Source: Phycisphaerae bacterium (GTDB taxonomy: Bacteria > Planctomycetota > Phycisphaerae > UBA1845). From it: a DNA stretch of 15,044 nucleotides. The position numbers and the translations under genes are program-made. Of the stretch, positions 1 through 6,093 are shown piece after piece. The stretch covers positions 1 to 15,044 of the forward strand of contig JAJDDU010000289.1 of assembly GCA_029260155.1 (NCBI GenBank), given 5' to 3'. The stretch's first letter is position 1, and each line of letters begins with the position of its first letter. The notes beneath the pieces were generated by a model, which searched no databases, was not told where the DNA came from, and worked only from the letters and a program-made list of their open reading frames with translations.

Positions 1-1
1 G

Positions 2-904
2 CCTGCACAGCAAATCGTTGACGAAGCGAGGATGCTCGTGGACCGAGGCGTGGTCGAGATCACGCTGCTCGGGCAAACCGTGAACAGTTACATCCACAGC
101 GATTCGGGTCGCGCCGTGCCGTTTTCCGCACTGTTGCGTCGCATCAACGATATCGCCGGACTGGAGCGTTTGCGATTCGTGACCAGCTACCCGGGCGATT
201 TCGGTGACGATATTCTCGAAGCCATGCGGGATCTGCCCAAGGTATGCGAGTATCTGCACCTGCCGGTTCAAAGCGGCAGCGATGCCGTGCTGGCACGTAT
301 GCGCCGGCAGTATACGGTCGGGCAATACGTCGATCTGGTCGCGCGGGCCCGAGAGTTGGTGCCGGGCATCACGCTGGCAACCGACTTCATCGTTGGGTTT
401 TGCGGCGAGACTGATGCCGAGTTCGCCGAGACGCTTTCGCTCGTGGAGCGGACCGGGTTCAAGAACATATTCGTGTTCAAGTACTCCCAGCGTCCCGGCA
501 CGGTGGCCGCCAAGCGTGTCACGGACGACGTTGCCGACGCCGTCAAGCGGCAGCGGAACATCGAATTGCTCGCCATGCAGGATCGCGTCTCGATGGCGTG
601 CAATCGGGGCTTGATTGGGGCTACGATGGAAATCCTGGTCGAAGGATACAGCAAGCACGCGGTCAAAGCTCAGGAAGCCGAGCAGTCTCGGGGCGAGGAG
701 GTCGGCCTGGAGGTGTCCCGGCAGCTCGTCGGTAGGAGCCGAACTGATCGCGTCGTCGTTTTTCCAGGAGAGATCGGTCTCGCTGGCCGATTAATCAACG
801 TTAGAATAACGGCGGCGACGGCGACGACCTTGCACGGAGAAGTCGTGAAGGAAACGGCCGTTGCGTCTGGGTTCGGTGCGAGCATGGTGCAGATCGGAGG
901 CTAG
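2..904 (+). CDS. miaB: tRNA-2-methylthio-N6-dimethylallyladenosine synthase MiaB (5'-truncated by window edge)
   Basis: MiaB is a radical-SAM enzyme that adds a methylthio group at C2 of i6A37 in tRNAs reading UNN codons. The frame is open from base 2, so the start and the radical-SAM Cys triad lie upstream of the window. Family landmarks follow in order: LLGQTVNSY (LLGQNVNxY in most homologues), RFVTSYPGDF, a near-canonical HLPVQSGSD, DFIVGFCGET, FKYSQRPGT, and a C-terminal TRAM RNA-binding domain with RTDRVVVFPG and a GEVV end. The TRAM domain carries a charged insert of about 20 residues before QLVGRSRTD. clpS starts 6 nt after the stop and its Shine-Dalgarno sequence GGAGG (896-900) lies inside the last miaB codons, so the two are probably cotranscribed. 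The related enzymes MtaB and RimO are less likely, given the HLPVQSGSD and TSYPGDF context. Function is confident. Confidence 0.96.
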   Translation, partial: PAQQIVDEARMLVDRGVVEITLLGQTVNSYIHSDSGRAVPFSALLRRINDIAGLERLRFVTSYPGDFGDDILEAMRDLPKVCEYLHLPVQSGSDAVLARMRRQYTVGQYVDLVARARELVPGITLATDFIVGFCGETDAEFAETLSLVERTGFKNIFVFKYSQRPGTVAAKRVTDDVADAVKRQRNIELLAMQDRVSMACNRGLIGATMEILVEGYSKHAVKAQEAEQSRGEEVGLEVSRQLVGRSRTDRVVVFPGEIGLAGRLINVRITAATATTLHGEVVKETAVASGFGASMVQIGG

Positions 905-910
905 GCGAAG

Positions 911-1264
911 ATGGCCGAAGGCGACTATTTCGAGAGTGCGTCACCTCTGGGTACGGCGGTCCTGCCGGAGAGGGATCATCGCCCCAGGATTTTACCACCC
1001 TACCACGTTCTCTTGCTCGACGATGATGACCACACCTACGCCTACGTCATCAAGATGCTACGTGAGCTCTTCGCACTTACCTACGAAGACGCCTATCGCA
1101 TCTCGACGGAGGTGGACATGCAGGGGCGAGCGGTCGTCGATACGACGACAAAGGAACGTGCTGAATTCAAGCGCGATCAGATCCACGCCTACGGTCGGGA
1201 CGGTCTTCTCAACCGCAGCGCCGGCAGCATGTCGGCCATCATCGAACCGTCCGTCCCGTTCTAG
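911..1264 (+). CDS. clpS: ATP-dependent Clp protease adaptor ClpS, divergent (planctomycete-type)
   Basis: ClpS binds the N domain of the ClpA/ClpC unfoldase and delivers proteins bearing N-end-rule residues to ClpP. This 117-residue protein has the fold landmarks: PYHVLLLDDDDHTY (residues 30-43), helix YVIKMLRELF, VDMQGRAV (68-75), and TTTKERAEFKRDQIHAYG with a GSMSAIIEP end. The ~28-residue N-terminal tail is the usual flexible extension. By alignment to E. coli ClpS, Asn34 becomes Asp37, Met40 becomes Tyr43, Met62 becomes Ser65 and the alpha-amino-binding His66 becomes Asp69, while the Asp35/Asp36 equivalents (38/39) remain. From memory, planctomycete ClpS proteins share the VD and QIHA(F/Y)G features, so this is probably a subfamily rather than decay. 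The ATG at 911 has GGAGG 10 nt upstream. Substrate choice cannot be assumed to match the classical N-degron set. Confidence 0.92.
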   Translation: MAEGDYFESASPLGTAVLPERDHRPRILPPYHVLLLDDDDHTYAYVIKMLRELFALTYEDAYRISTEVDMQGRAVVDTTTKERAEFKRDQIHAYGRDGLLNRSAGSMSAIIEPSVPF

Positions 1265-1402
1265 CGATAGCGTTTCATGCAGACAGCGTCTCTCCGAGCC
1301 CCGACCGTGAGGGAGGGGAGGCGCCTGGGTCATCGCCAGGGCCAAATCCAGCTCCCCGTCCCGCAGAGCGTGGGAGTTTTCAACATCCACCAGTCGTCTG
1401 GC
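1265..1402. other. Intergenic spacer between clpS and a convergent gene
   Basis: The spacer between two converging genes holds the REP-like hairpin at 1299-1318 and leads into the terminator of the minus-strand gene. I see no coding potential with a Shine-Dalgarno sequence. No U-tract terminator is visible for clpS, so that transcript may end by another mechanism. Confidence 0.6.
1299..1318 (+). repeat. REP-like hairpin with GUGA tetraloop and tandem G-A pairs
   Basis: Read as RNA, CCCCGACC-GUGA-GGGAGGGG folds into a stem of four C-G pairs, a tandem sheared pair (G1303 with A1314, A1304 with G1313), two more C-G pairs and a GNRA (GUGA) tetraloop. Such a design is unusually stable and unlikely by chance. 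From memory, unchecked, this CCCCGACCGT-GAGGGAGGGG unit recurs between genes in planctomycete genomes. There is no second copy in this window. It lies 34 nt after clpS and could protect or end its mRNA. Confidence 0.5.
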
Positions 1403-1443
1403 AAAAAAAAAACGCCGGCGCGGGAAGAAGTCCCGCACCGGCG
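1403..1443 (-). terminator. Rho-independent terminator of the IPTL-CTERM gene
   Basis: A 13-bp stem pairs 1413-1425 with 1431-1443 around a 5-nt loop. The only non-Watson-Crick position (1419/1437) is a G-U pair on the minus strand. Ten A residues at 1403-1412 give a U10 tract to a minus-strand transcript. It begins 37 nt past the stop codon at 1481, so it ends the minus-strand gene; a plus-strand transcript would have no U-tract. Confidence 0.93.
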
Positions 1444-1480
1444 CGTAGTTGTAAGCATTGCCGCGTGATGCGGCGATCGG

Positions 1481-2731
1481 CTAGTTGGTCGCGACGCCTT
1501 CGCGTCTTCCGATCCACACAACCAAGCCGGCGGCCAGCGCCAGAACCAGCACGATCATTCCCCAGTTCGATACGGTGGGGACGGTCGCGTCCACAACCGC
1601 ACAGTCGTTGTCGGTCGCGTTGGTCTCACCGGGCGGGCAGCAGCCATCGCCGTCGATGGGAGTAGTTACGCCCGCATCAGCCGGGCAGCCGCCAAAACCG
1701 TCGCAGGACTCGGCCACGTCGCAAGCATCCGCCGCCGGGCGACATTCTGTCGCGGCCGACGCGTTGTTGGCCTGGCAACCGCCGCCGCCGTCGCAGGTGT
1801 CCGCATCGTCGCAGACAGTGTCAGCCGAGCTGCCGCAGGCGCCGCCGGCTGCGTCGAAGCAGTCGTCGGTGCCTTCGTTGCACGTTGCGTTGCACTCGCC
1901 GCCAGCCGCGCACGGGTCGCCCGCGTGGGTGCAGGTGCCGGCACCGTCGCACGTGTCAGCGCCGTTGCAGAACTCGCCGTCGTCACACCCGCCGGTCTCG
2001 AAAGCGCATGTCGAACTGCAGCAGTCACCGTCTGCGGTGTTGCCGTCGTCGCAATCCTCGGTGCCTTCAAGGATCCCGTCTCCGCAGACCGCTGCCGGGG
2101 GTGGCGGTGCGCCTACGAGCCAACTTCCGTTGGGAAGATCCAGATCAAACTGGACGATCTCGCCGTCCACGGTCGTCGTGAACGAGTTGTTCGCGGCCGA
2201 GTTGCCGAAGTTGTCACCGACCGTGATGTCCCAGCCGCCTTCCTTGCGGAACTTGAAGTCGTAGGTGCCTGCAGTTGCGATCGCGACCTGCGCCGAGTAC
2301 AGCCCGCCGCCCATGTCGGCCAGCATGTCCGCCGGGGCGCCCCAACCGTTGAACGAACCTGCGACGTCCCAGCCGTGCCCAGGATCCTCATAACCGACCC
2401 GGTCGTCGGTGGGCAACCAGCCGTCGGGATTGTTGCCGGGGTAAAAGTGAAGCGTGATCTCGCCAGCGGCGTCCACAGCGACTCTTCCGTCGCTGCCCGG
2501 CCAAGAGGCGCTCCAGTCAGCGAGCGCGATCTTGTACATGGGCATATCCCCCGCCGTCAGCCCGGTGATGGTGACGCTGAACTGCCCCCCGCCCATGTCG
2601 GCCAACTCGGCACTCAAATCCCAGCCGTTGAAATCGCCACGGGCGTAGTAGGGCTGCGCCCATGCACTGGTCGCCGTCATGGCGATGGTAGCTGTTGCCA
2701 ATGCAACCAATCCGATACTGCGTGTCCTCAT
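1481..2731 (-). CDS. Secreted starch-binding-like protein with Cys-rich repeats and IPTL-CTERM sorting signal
   Basis: This is a 416-residue exported protein. ATG 2731 is chosen because GGAGGG (2738-2743) lies 6 nt upstream and a signal peptide follows (MRTRSIGLVALA... cleaved near AWA|QP, residue 25). Residues ~28-190 hold two related beta-sandwich units, each with a (G/S)FNGW...LADMGGG(Q/L)(F/Y) pattern. The second ends in AGTYDFKFR, resembling pullulanase X25/SusE-type starch-binding domains. Residues ~200-370 are Cys-rich: first a CGDG...CDDGN...GDCC unit like the DUF4215/myxobacterial Cys-rich repeat, then disintegrin-like CDDGEFCNGADTC and similar units. The C-terminus has VPTVSNWGMI, a hydrophobic helix and GRR, which is the IPTL-CTERM signal processed by exosortase H. 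The protein is therefore expected at the cell surface. It sits downstream of a GH31 glucosidase and a sugar symporter. A glucan-capture role is inferred; the binding domain is a fold-level resemblance only. Confidence 0.9.
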   Translation of the reverse strand: MRTRSIGLVALATATIAMTATSAWAQPYYARGDFNGWDLSAELADMGGGQFSVTITGLTAGDMPMYKIALADWSASWPGSDGRVAVDAAGEITLHFYPGNNPDGWLPTDDRVGYEDPGHGWDVAGSFNGWGAPADMLADMGGGLYSAQVAIATAGTYDFKFRKEGGWDITVGDNFGNSAANNSFTTTVDGEIVQFDLDLPNGSWLVGAPPPPAAVCGDGILEGTEDCDDGNTADGDCCSSTCAFETGGCDDGEFCNGADTCDGAGTCTHAGDPCAAGGECNATCNEGTDDCFDAAGGACGSSADTVCDDADTCDGGGGCQANNASAATECRPAADACDVAESCDGFGGCPADAGVTTPIDGDGCCPPGETNATDNDCAVVDATVPTVSNWGMIVLVLALAAGLVVWIGRREGVATN

Positions 2732-2850
2732 TGGATACCCTCCAAGCCTCGTTGAGTAACCGGTGACGCCGTCCACGTAGCGCGGCGGCAGCCTACCACT
2801 ATTTCTTTCCTGTAACAGAAGCCAGCTGCGCGGTGAGGCCCTACTGGCAT
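2728..2850 (-). CDS. Possible 40-codon leader ORF coupled to the IPTL-CTERM gene
   Basis: This is a short ORF (MPVGPHRAAGFCYRK..., 40 residues) that begins at ATG 2850 behind a perfect AGGAGG (2857-2862) at 6-nt spacing. It is the first translation start after the TATAAT promoter. Its TGA stop overlaps the ATG of the downstream gene as ATGA (2731-2728), the classic coupling arrangement. The peptide has no recognisable domain, no signal peptide and no run of one codon that would mark an attenuator. It may be a regulatory leader peptide or an accidental open frame. The good Shine-Dalgarno and exact overlap argue for translation, the short length against certainty. Confidence 0.35.
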   Translation of the reverse strand: MPVGPHRAAGFCYRKEIVVGCRRATWTASPVTQRGLEGIQ

Positions 2851-2974
2851 CTTGCCCCTCCTATGGAGCAGCCGCCATTATAGCACTTCGTTACCGGTCT
2901 GGGGCAAGAATCTTGTGAGAATTCGCTTTTTCTTGCCGGGGGTGAAATCTGCGATGTCCATCAACATCTTGCCC
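2848..2974. promoter_or_regulatory. Cluster of four GGCAAGA motifs around the promoter (candidate operators)
   Basis: The 10-mer CATCTTGCCC occurs exactly at 2848-2857 and 2965-2974. Between them an 8-bp inverted repeat, GGCAAGAA (2903-2910) and TTCTTGCC (2930-2937), is centred 27 bp apart and covers the -35 region. All four sites share the core CTTGCC/GGCAAG. Clustering within 127 bp around a TATAAT box suggests binding sites for a transcription factor, but the factor is unknown and chance is not excluded. Confidence 0.4.
2877..2907 (-). promoter_or_regulatory. Sigma-70-like promoter of the leader ORF and IPTL-CTERM gene
   Basis: On the minus strand a perfect -10 box TATAAT (2882-2877) follows a -35-like TTGCCC (2907-2902) with a 19-nt spacer, which is slightly long. 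Transcription would begin near 2870, giving a leader of about 140 nt before the IPTL-CTERM start and only about 8 nt before the leader-ORF Shine-Dalgarno. The -35 element lies within an inverted repeat, so the promoter is probably regulated. Confidence 0.6.
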
Positions 2975-3077
2975 TAACTCGTTATCTGCACTGCCTTAAC
3001 GCTTGCTCGCCGCTCCGTCAGGGTCAAACGGGAGCGGCGAAATCGCGATCTTGGCACCGCCGGGCGGGCTGTCGGAG
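2975..3077. other. Intergenic gap between the GH31 gene and the IPTL-CTERM promoter region
   Basis: The stretch from the end of the GH31 gene to the IPTL-CTERM promoter region (about 100 nt) carries a hairpin at 3008-3039 and otherwise nothing I can name. Together with 2732-2974, the whole gap is 346 nt. Confidence 0.5.
3008..3039 (-). terminator. Hairpin 3' of the GH31 gene, without U-tract
   Basis: CGCCGCTCC (3008-3016) pairs perfectly with GGAGCGGCG (3031-3039), a 9-bp GC-rich stem 38 nt after the GH31 stop. No U-run follows on either strand. It may be an mRNA 3'-end stabiliser or a weak terminator, so partial read-through into the IPTL-CTERM gene is possible. Confidence 0.4.
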
Positions 3078-6000
3078 TCACGGGCGGGGCGCGAATGAGA
3101 GCGATTCGATGCGGACGACTTCCGTGGATTGAACGTTGTCCTTGAGGTCGAGGCGAACCTGGTAAACGGATCCGGTCCACTTGCCCTCGCTGACGCCTTG
3201 AAGGTCGATGGCGTAGTCGTGCAAAATGCCGTCGGCTGTCACTTCGAACGACAGGTAGGATCGCTCGACGCTGCTCCAGTCTCGGACGGACGAAAAATGT
3301 ACGCCGATCTTGGTCGTGTGTTCAGTGGACATGCGGATCTTAAGCATCGGTAAGTCTGCGGCGGCGAGGCTGAGCGGGCGCAATACGATGTAGGGATCCC
3401 ATATCTTGTGGACGTCCAGACGCAAGCCGTGCTTTGATGAGGTCGGCGGAAGGAGGTCGTTGTGATGCACGACGTCTCGTGCCACGTCGGAAAAGTGGAA
3501 TTGCACGGGTTGGGTGTCGCGCGATTTCGGCTTGGCGAGCGTCACGTTCAGCCGCTGAGCACTTCCGTCGTCGGGCAGCATGCGAACGAGCCAGGCACCG
3601 GATTCCGCGTGGTAGTGGAAATCCCCTGGCGCGGGCGCCGATCGGTTTGCGCAGGGTTTATTACGCGACAGGATGGCAGCATCGTCTCTTGATGCCGGTT
3701 TTTCGCAGGTAACGCGTTCGATGCCGTTCGGCAGACCGTGCAGACGAACCAGCGGGGTTCTCTTCGCCGGAACGTAGGAACCCTCGGGAGATGAAATGGT
3801 CAGCGCAACTGATTCCGCATCACCGACGCAGCGGAAACTCGTTCGCCGGTACTCGCCGCGCTGATAGGCGAGCGATGCGCCGTCGTCCTCGTAGAGCGTT
3901 CCGGTCGACTCGCCGAACGGCCAAATGTCGAGAATGAGCGGTTCCTCCGGCTTGTCCATGGTGCTTTGGACGGGGCTTTGGGTGGGGATGATCGCGCCCG
4001 CACGGACGAACATGGGCAGGTTTTGGAGATCCGTATCGATTTTGACCGGTTCTCCCTTCTGGTAGAGCTCGTCGGTGTGCATGTTGAACCAGACGCCCGG
4101 CGGGAGCCAGTGGACGAAGTCGCGTGCGCCGACGTGGACGATGGGCATCACGTGAATGTCCGAGCCGAGCATGAAGGCTTGATCGGGTGCCCATTCCCCC
4201 GGAAACTCCAGCCAGATCGGCCGCAACATCGGCATCCCCGTTCGGGTGTTTTCTTCGAGCAGGGTGTAGAGGTATGGCATGAGCGCGTAGCGGCGCTCGA
4301 TCGACTCGCGGGCGATCTGCTCGATTTCGGGACCGTAGGACCACGGCTCTTGATCTGGATTTCCCCAGGCTGTGTGCGTGCGGCAGAAGGGGAACAGGCT
4401 GCCCACCTGAATCCACCGCGCATAGAGTTCAGGCGTTGCACCACCGGCGAAGCCGCCGATGTCCGGGCCAACGAAGCCAATGCCCGAAAGTCCCAGATTG
4501 AGCACCATTGGAACGCTCATTCTGAGGTGTTCCCACGTGCTGGTGTTGTCCCCGGTCCAGGTGGCGCCGTATCGCTGGCCTCCGGCGTACGTTGCCCGCG
4601 TGATGGCCATCGGACGCAGATTCGGCCTCGCCCGCTTCAAGCCGTCCATCGTCGCCCGGACCATCTGCATGCCGTAGATGTTGTGCGCAGCCAGGTGCGA
4701 CGCGGGTTCACCTTCGTTGTGATGACGCAGGTCGAGCGGTACGGAGTGATTCGGTCCGTCGAAGTCGGCTGGCTCGTTCATGTCATTCCAGATGCCGTCG
4801 ATGCCGCAGTCAGCCAGAAACGGCGCGTAGAGATCGCCCCACCAGTCGCGCACTTTCGGGTTGGTGTAGTCGGGGAAGACAGCCTTCCCCGGCCAGACGC
4901 GCCCGACGTAGGCTTCACCGTCCGGTTTGGTCACCCATGCGTTGATTTTCGTGCCCGCGTCGTAGACGAAGTAGCCTGGCTCGTGCTTGATGGCGGGGTC
5001 GATGATGGCCACGGTGCGAAACTTCTGCGCGTGCAGATCGTCGATCAGTTTCTTGGGTTGCGGAAACGACTTCGGGCTCCACGTGAAACAGCGATATCCG
5101 TCCATGTAATCGATGTCGAAGTAGAGGACGTCGCAGGGGATCTTCTTCTCACGAAACGTCGTGGCGATTTCCCGCACGCGCGATTCGGGGAAGTAGCTGT
5201 ACCTGCACTGGTGGTACCCAAGAGACCACAACGGCGGCATCTCCATCCGTCCGGTCAGGTCGGTGTAGCGGTGGATGACTTCCTTGGGGTTGGGCCCGGC
5301 GATCACGTAGTAGTTCATTTCCCCGCCCTCCGCGCCGAAGCTGAGGATGTTGCGTTCGGCGTGGTCGAAATCGAATGAGCTACGCCAAGGGTTGTCGAAG
5401 AACACGCCGTGATAGCGCCCGTCGCGGGCGGCGATGAAAAACGGGATCGACTTGTAGATCGGATCGCGGCTGGCGCCGTAGCCGTACGCGTCGGTGTTCC
5501 ACATCGTCCAGGCGCGGCCTCTCTTGTTGAAGGGCCCAGTCTTCTCGCCCAAGCCGTAGATATCAATTCCGTCGTCCAATCGTTGCCACGCACGCACGGC
5601 GCGAGCGTCGGAACCAGTGCGGCTACTCTCCTCCCATGCCATTCCTCTGCCGGCGTCGTCGGCGAGAAGGACGTTGCCGTCACGGTCGCGTATTTGCAGT
5701 CGACAGGGGGCGAGTTGAACGATGACGGACATTGCGCCGGTCGAGACGACGATCTGATTGGCCTCTTGGGATGCCATCGCGAACTTGCCCTTGGGTGTCA
5801 TATCAAGCACGGCCCAGGAGAAGTCTCGCCCAAACGTGCCCGTCGGCGCGAGTCGCACGCGGACGACGTGCTCATCGGTCGCCTCGACGCGGACAACAGC
5901 TTCACCACATCGAAGCGTCAGCACGGACTCGCCAAGCTCAAACGAACTGACCGCGCCCAGGTGTTTCCATTGCGCGCCGGCGACGTGCGTCTGTATCAGA

Positions 6001-6080
6001 AACGCGGCCAGCGCGAGAATGAGTGTGGTGCCGGTTTTCAACCGGTGATTCGATCCGTTTAGCATGGGGTGTGGTTCCAT
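3078..6080 (-). CDS. Secreted alpha-glucosidase, glycoside hydrolase family 31
   Basis: GH31 retaining enzymes release alpha-linked glucose (or xylose) from non-reducing ends. This one has about 1000 residues. ATG 6080 is preferred: GGAG lies just upstream, the gene then does not overlap the symporter, and a signal peptide follows (hydrophobic 18-30, cleavage near AGA|Q at 36/37). The N-terminal beta-sandwich carries GLGEKTGPFNKRG and WNTDAYGYG. The barrel shows FDIDYMDGYRCFTW, the nucleophile in GIWNDMNEP (Asp433 by count) and the acid/base in WTGDNTSTW (Asp511). RYALMPYLYTLLEE and a DUF5110-like DIWPFGESTGTLYEDDG segment come next. The last ~150 residues form an extra beta-sandwich-like domain ending SVYQVRLDLKD...VVRIESLSF, as in polymer-binding modules. 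It follows the symporter by 13 nt, so the two form an operon. FNKRG and WNTDAYGYG suit an alpha-glucosidase; alpha-xylosidase is possible. Confidence 0.95.
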   Translation of the reverse strand: MEPHPMLNGSNHRLKTGTTLILALAAFLIQTHVAGAQWKHLGAVSSFELGESVLTLRCGEAVVRVEATDEHVVRVRLAPTGTFGRDFSWAVLDMTPKGKFAMASQEANQIVVSTGAMSVIVQLAPCRLQIRDRDGNVLLADDAGRGMAWEESSRTGSDARAVRAWQRLDDGIDIYGLGEKTGPFNKRGRAWTMWNTDAYGYGASRDPIYKSIPFFIAARDGRYHGVFFDNPWRSSFDFDHAERNILSFGAEGGEMNYYVIAGPNPKEVIHRYTDLTGRMEMPPLWSLGYHQCRYSYFPESRVREIATTFREKKIPCDVLYFDIDYMDGYRCFTWSPKSFPQPKKLIDDLHAQKFRTVAIIDPAIKHEPGYFVYDAGTKINAWVTKPDGEAYVGRVWPGKAVFPDYTNPKVRDWWGDLYAPFLADCGIDGIWNDMNEPADFDGPNHSVPLDLRHHNEGEPASHLAAHNIYGMQMVRATMDGLKRARPNLRPMAITRATYAGGQRYGATWTGDNTSTWEHLRMSVPMVLNLGLSGIGFVGPDIGGFAGGATPELYARWIQVGSLFPFCRTHTAWGNPDQEPWSYGPEIEQIARESIERRYALMPYLYTLLEENTRTGMPMLRPIWLEFPGEWAPDQAFMLGSDIHVMPIVHVGARDFVHWLPPGVWFNMHTDELYQKGEPVKIDTDLQNLPMFVRAGAIIPTQSPVQSTMDKPEEPLILDIWPFGESTGTLYEDDGASLAYQRGEYRRTSFRCVGDAESVALTISSPEGSYVPAKRTPLVRLHGLPNGIERVTCEKPASRDDAAILSRNKPCANRSAPAPGDFHYHAESGAWLVRMLPDDGSAQRLNVTLAKPKSRDTQPVQFHFSDVARDVVHHNDLLPPTSSKHGLRLDVHKIWDPYIVLRPLSLAAADLPMLKIRMSTEHTTKIGVHFSSVRDWSSVERSYLSFEVTADGILHDYAIDLQGVSEGKWTGSVYQVRLDLKDNVQSTEVVRIESLSFAPRP

Positions 6081-6093
6081 TCTCTCCAAAAAC

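Noticed and set aside
2732..2776. In-frame upstream start (MDGVTGYS...) for the IPTL-CTERM protein
   Set aside because: No ribosome-binding site precedes it, whereas ATG 2731 has GGAGGG at 6 nt and begins directly with a signal peptide.
3966..5378. 470-codon open frame on the plus strand
   Set aside because: It lies wholly antisense to the GH31 catalytic domain, has no recognisable domain or ribosome-binding site, and is explained by codon bias in GC-rich DNA.
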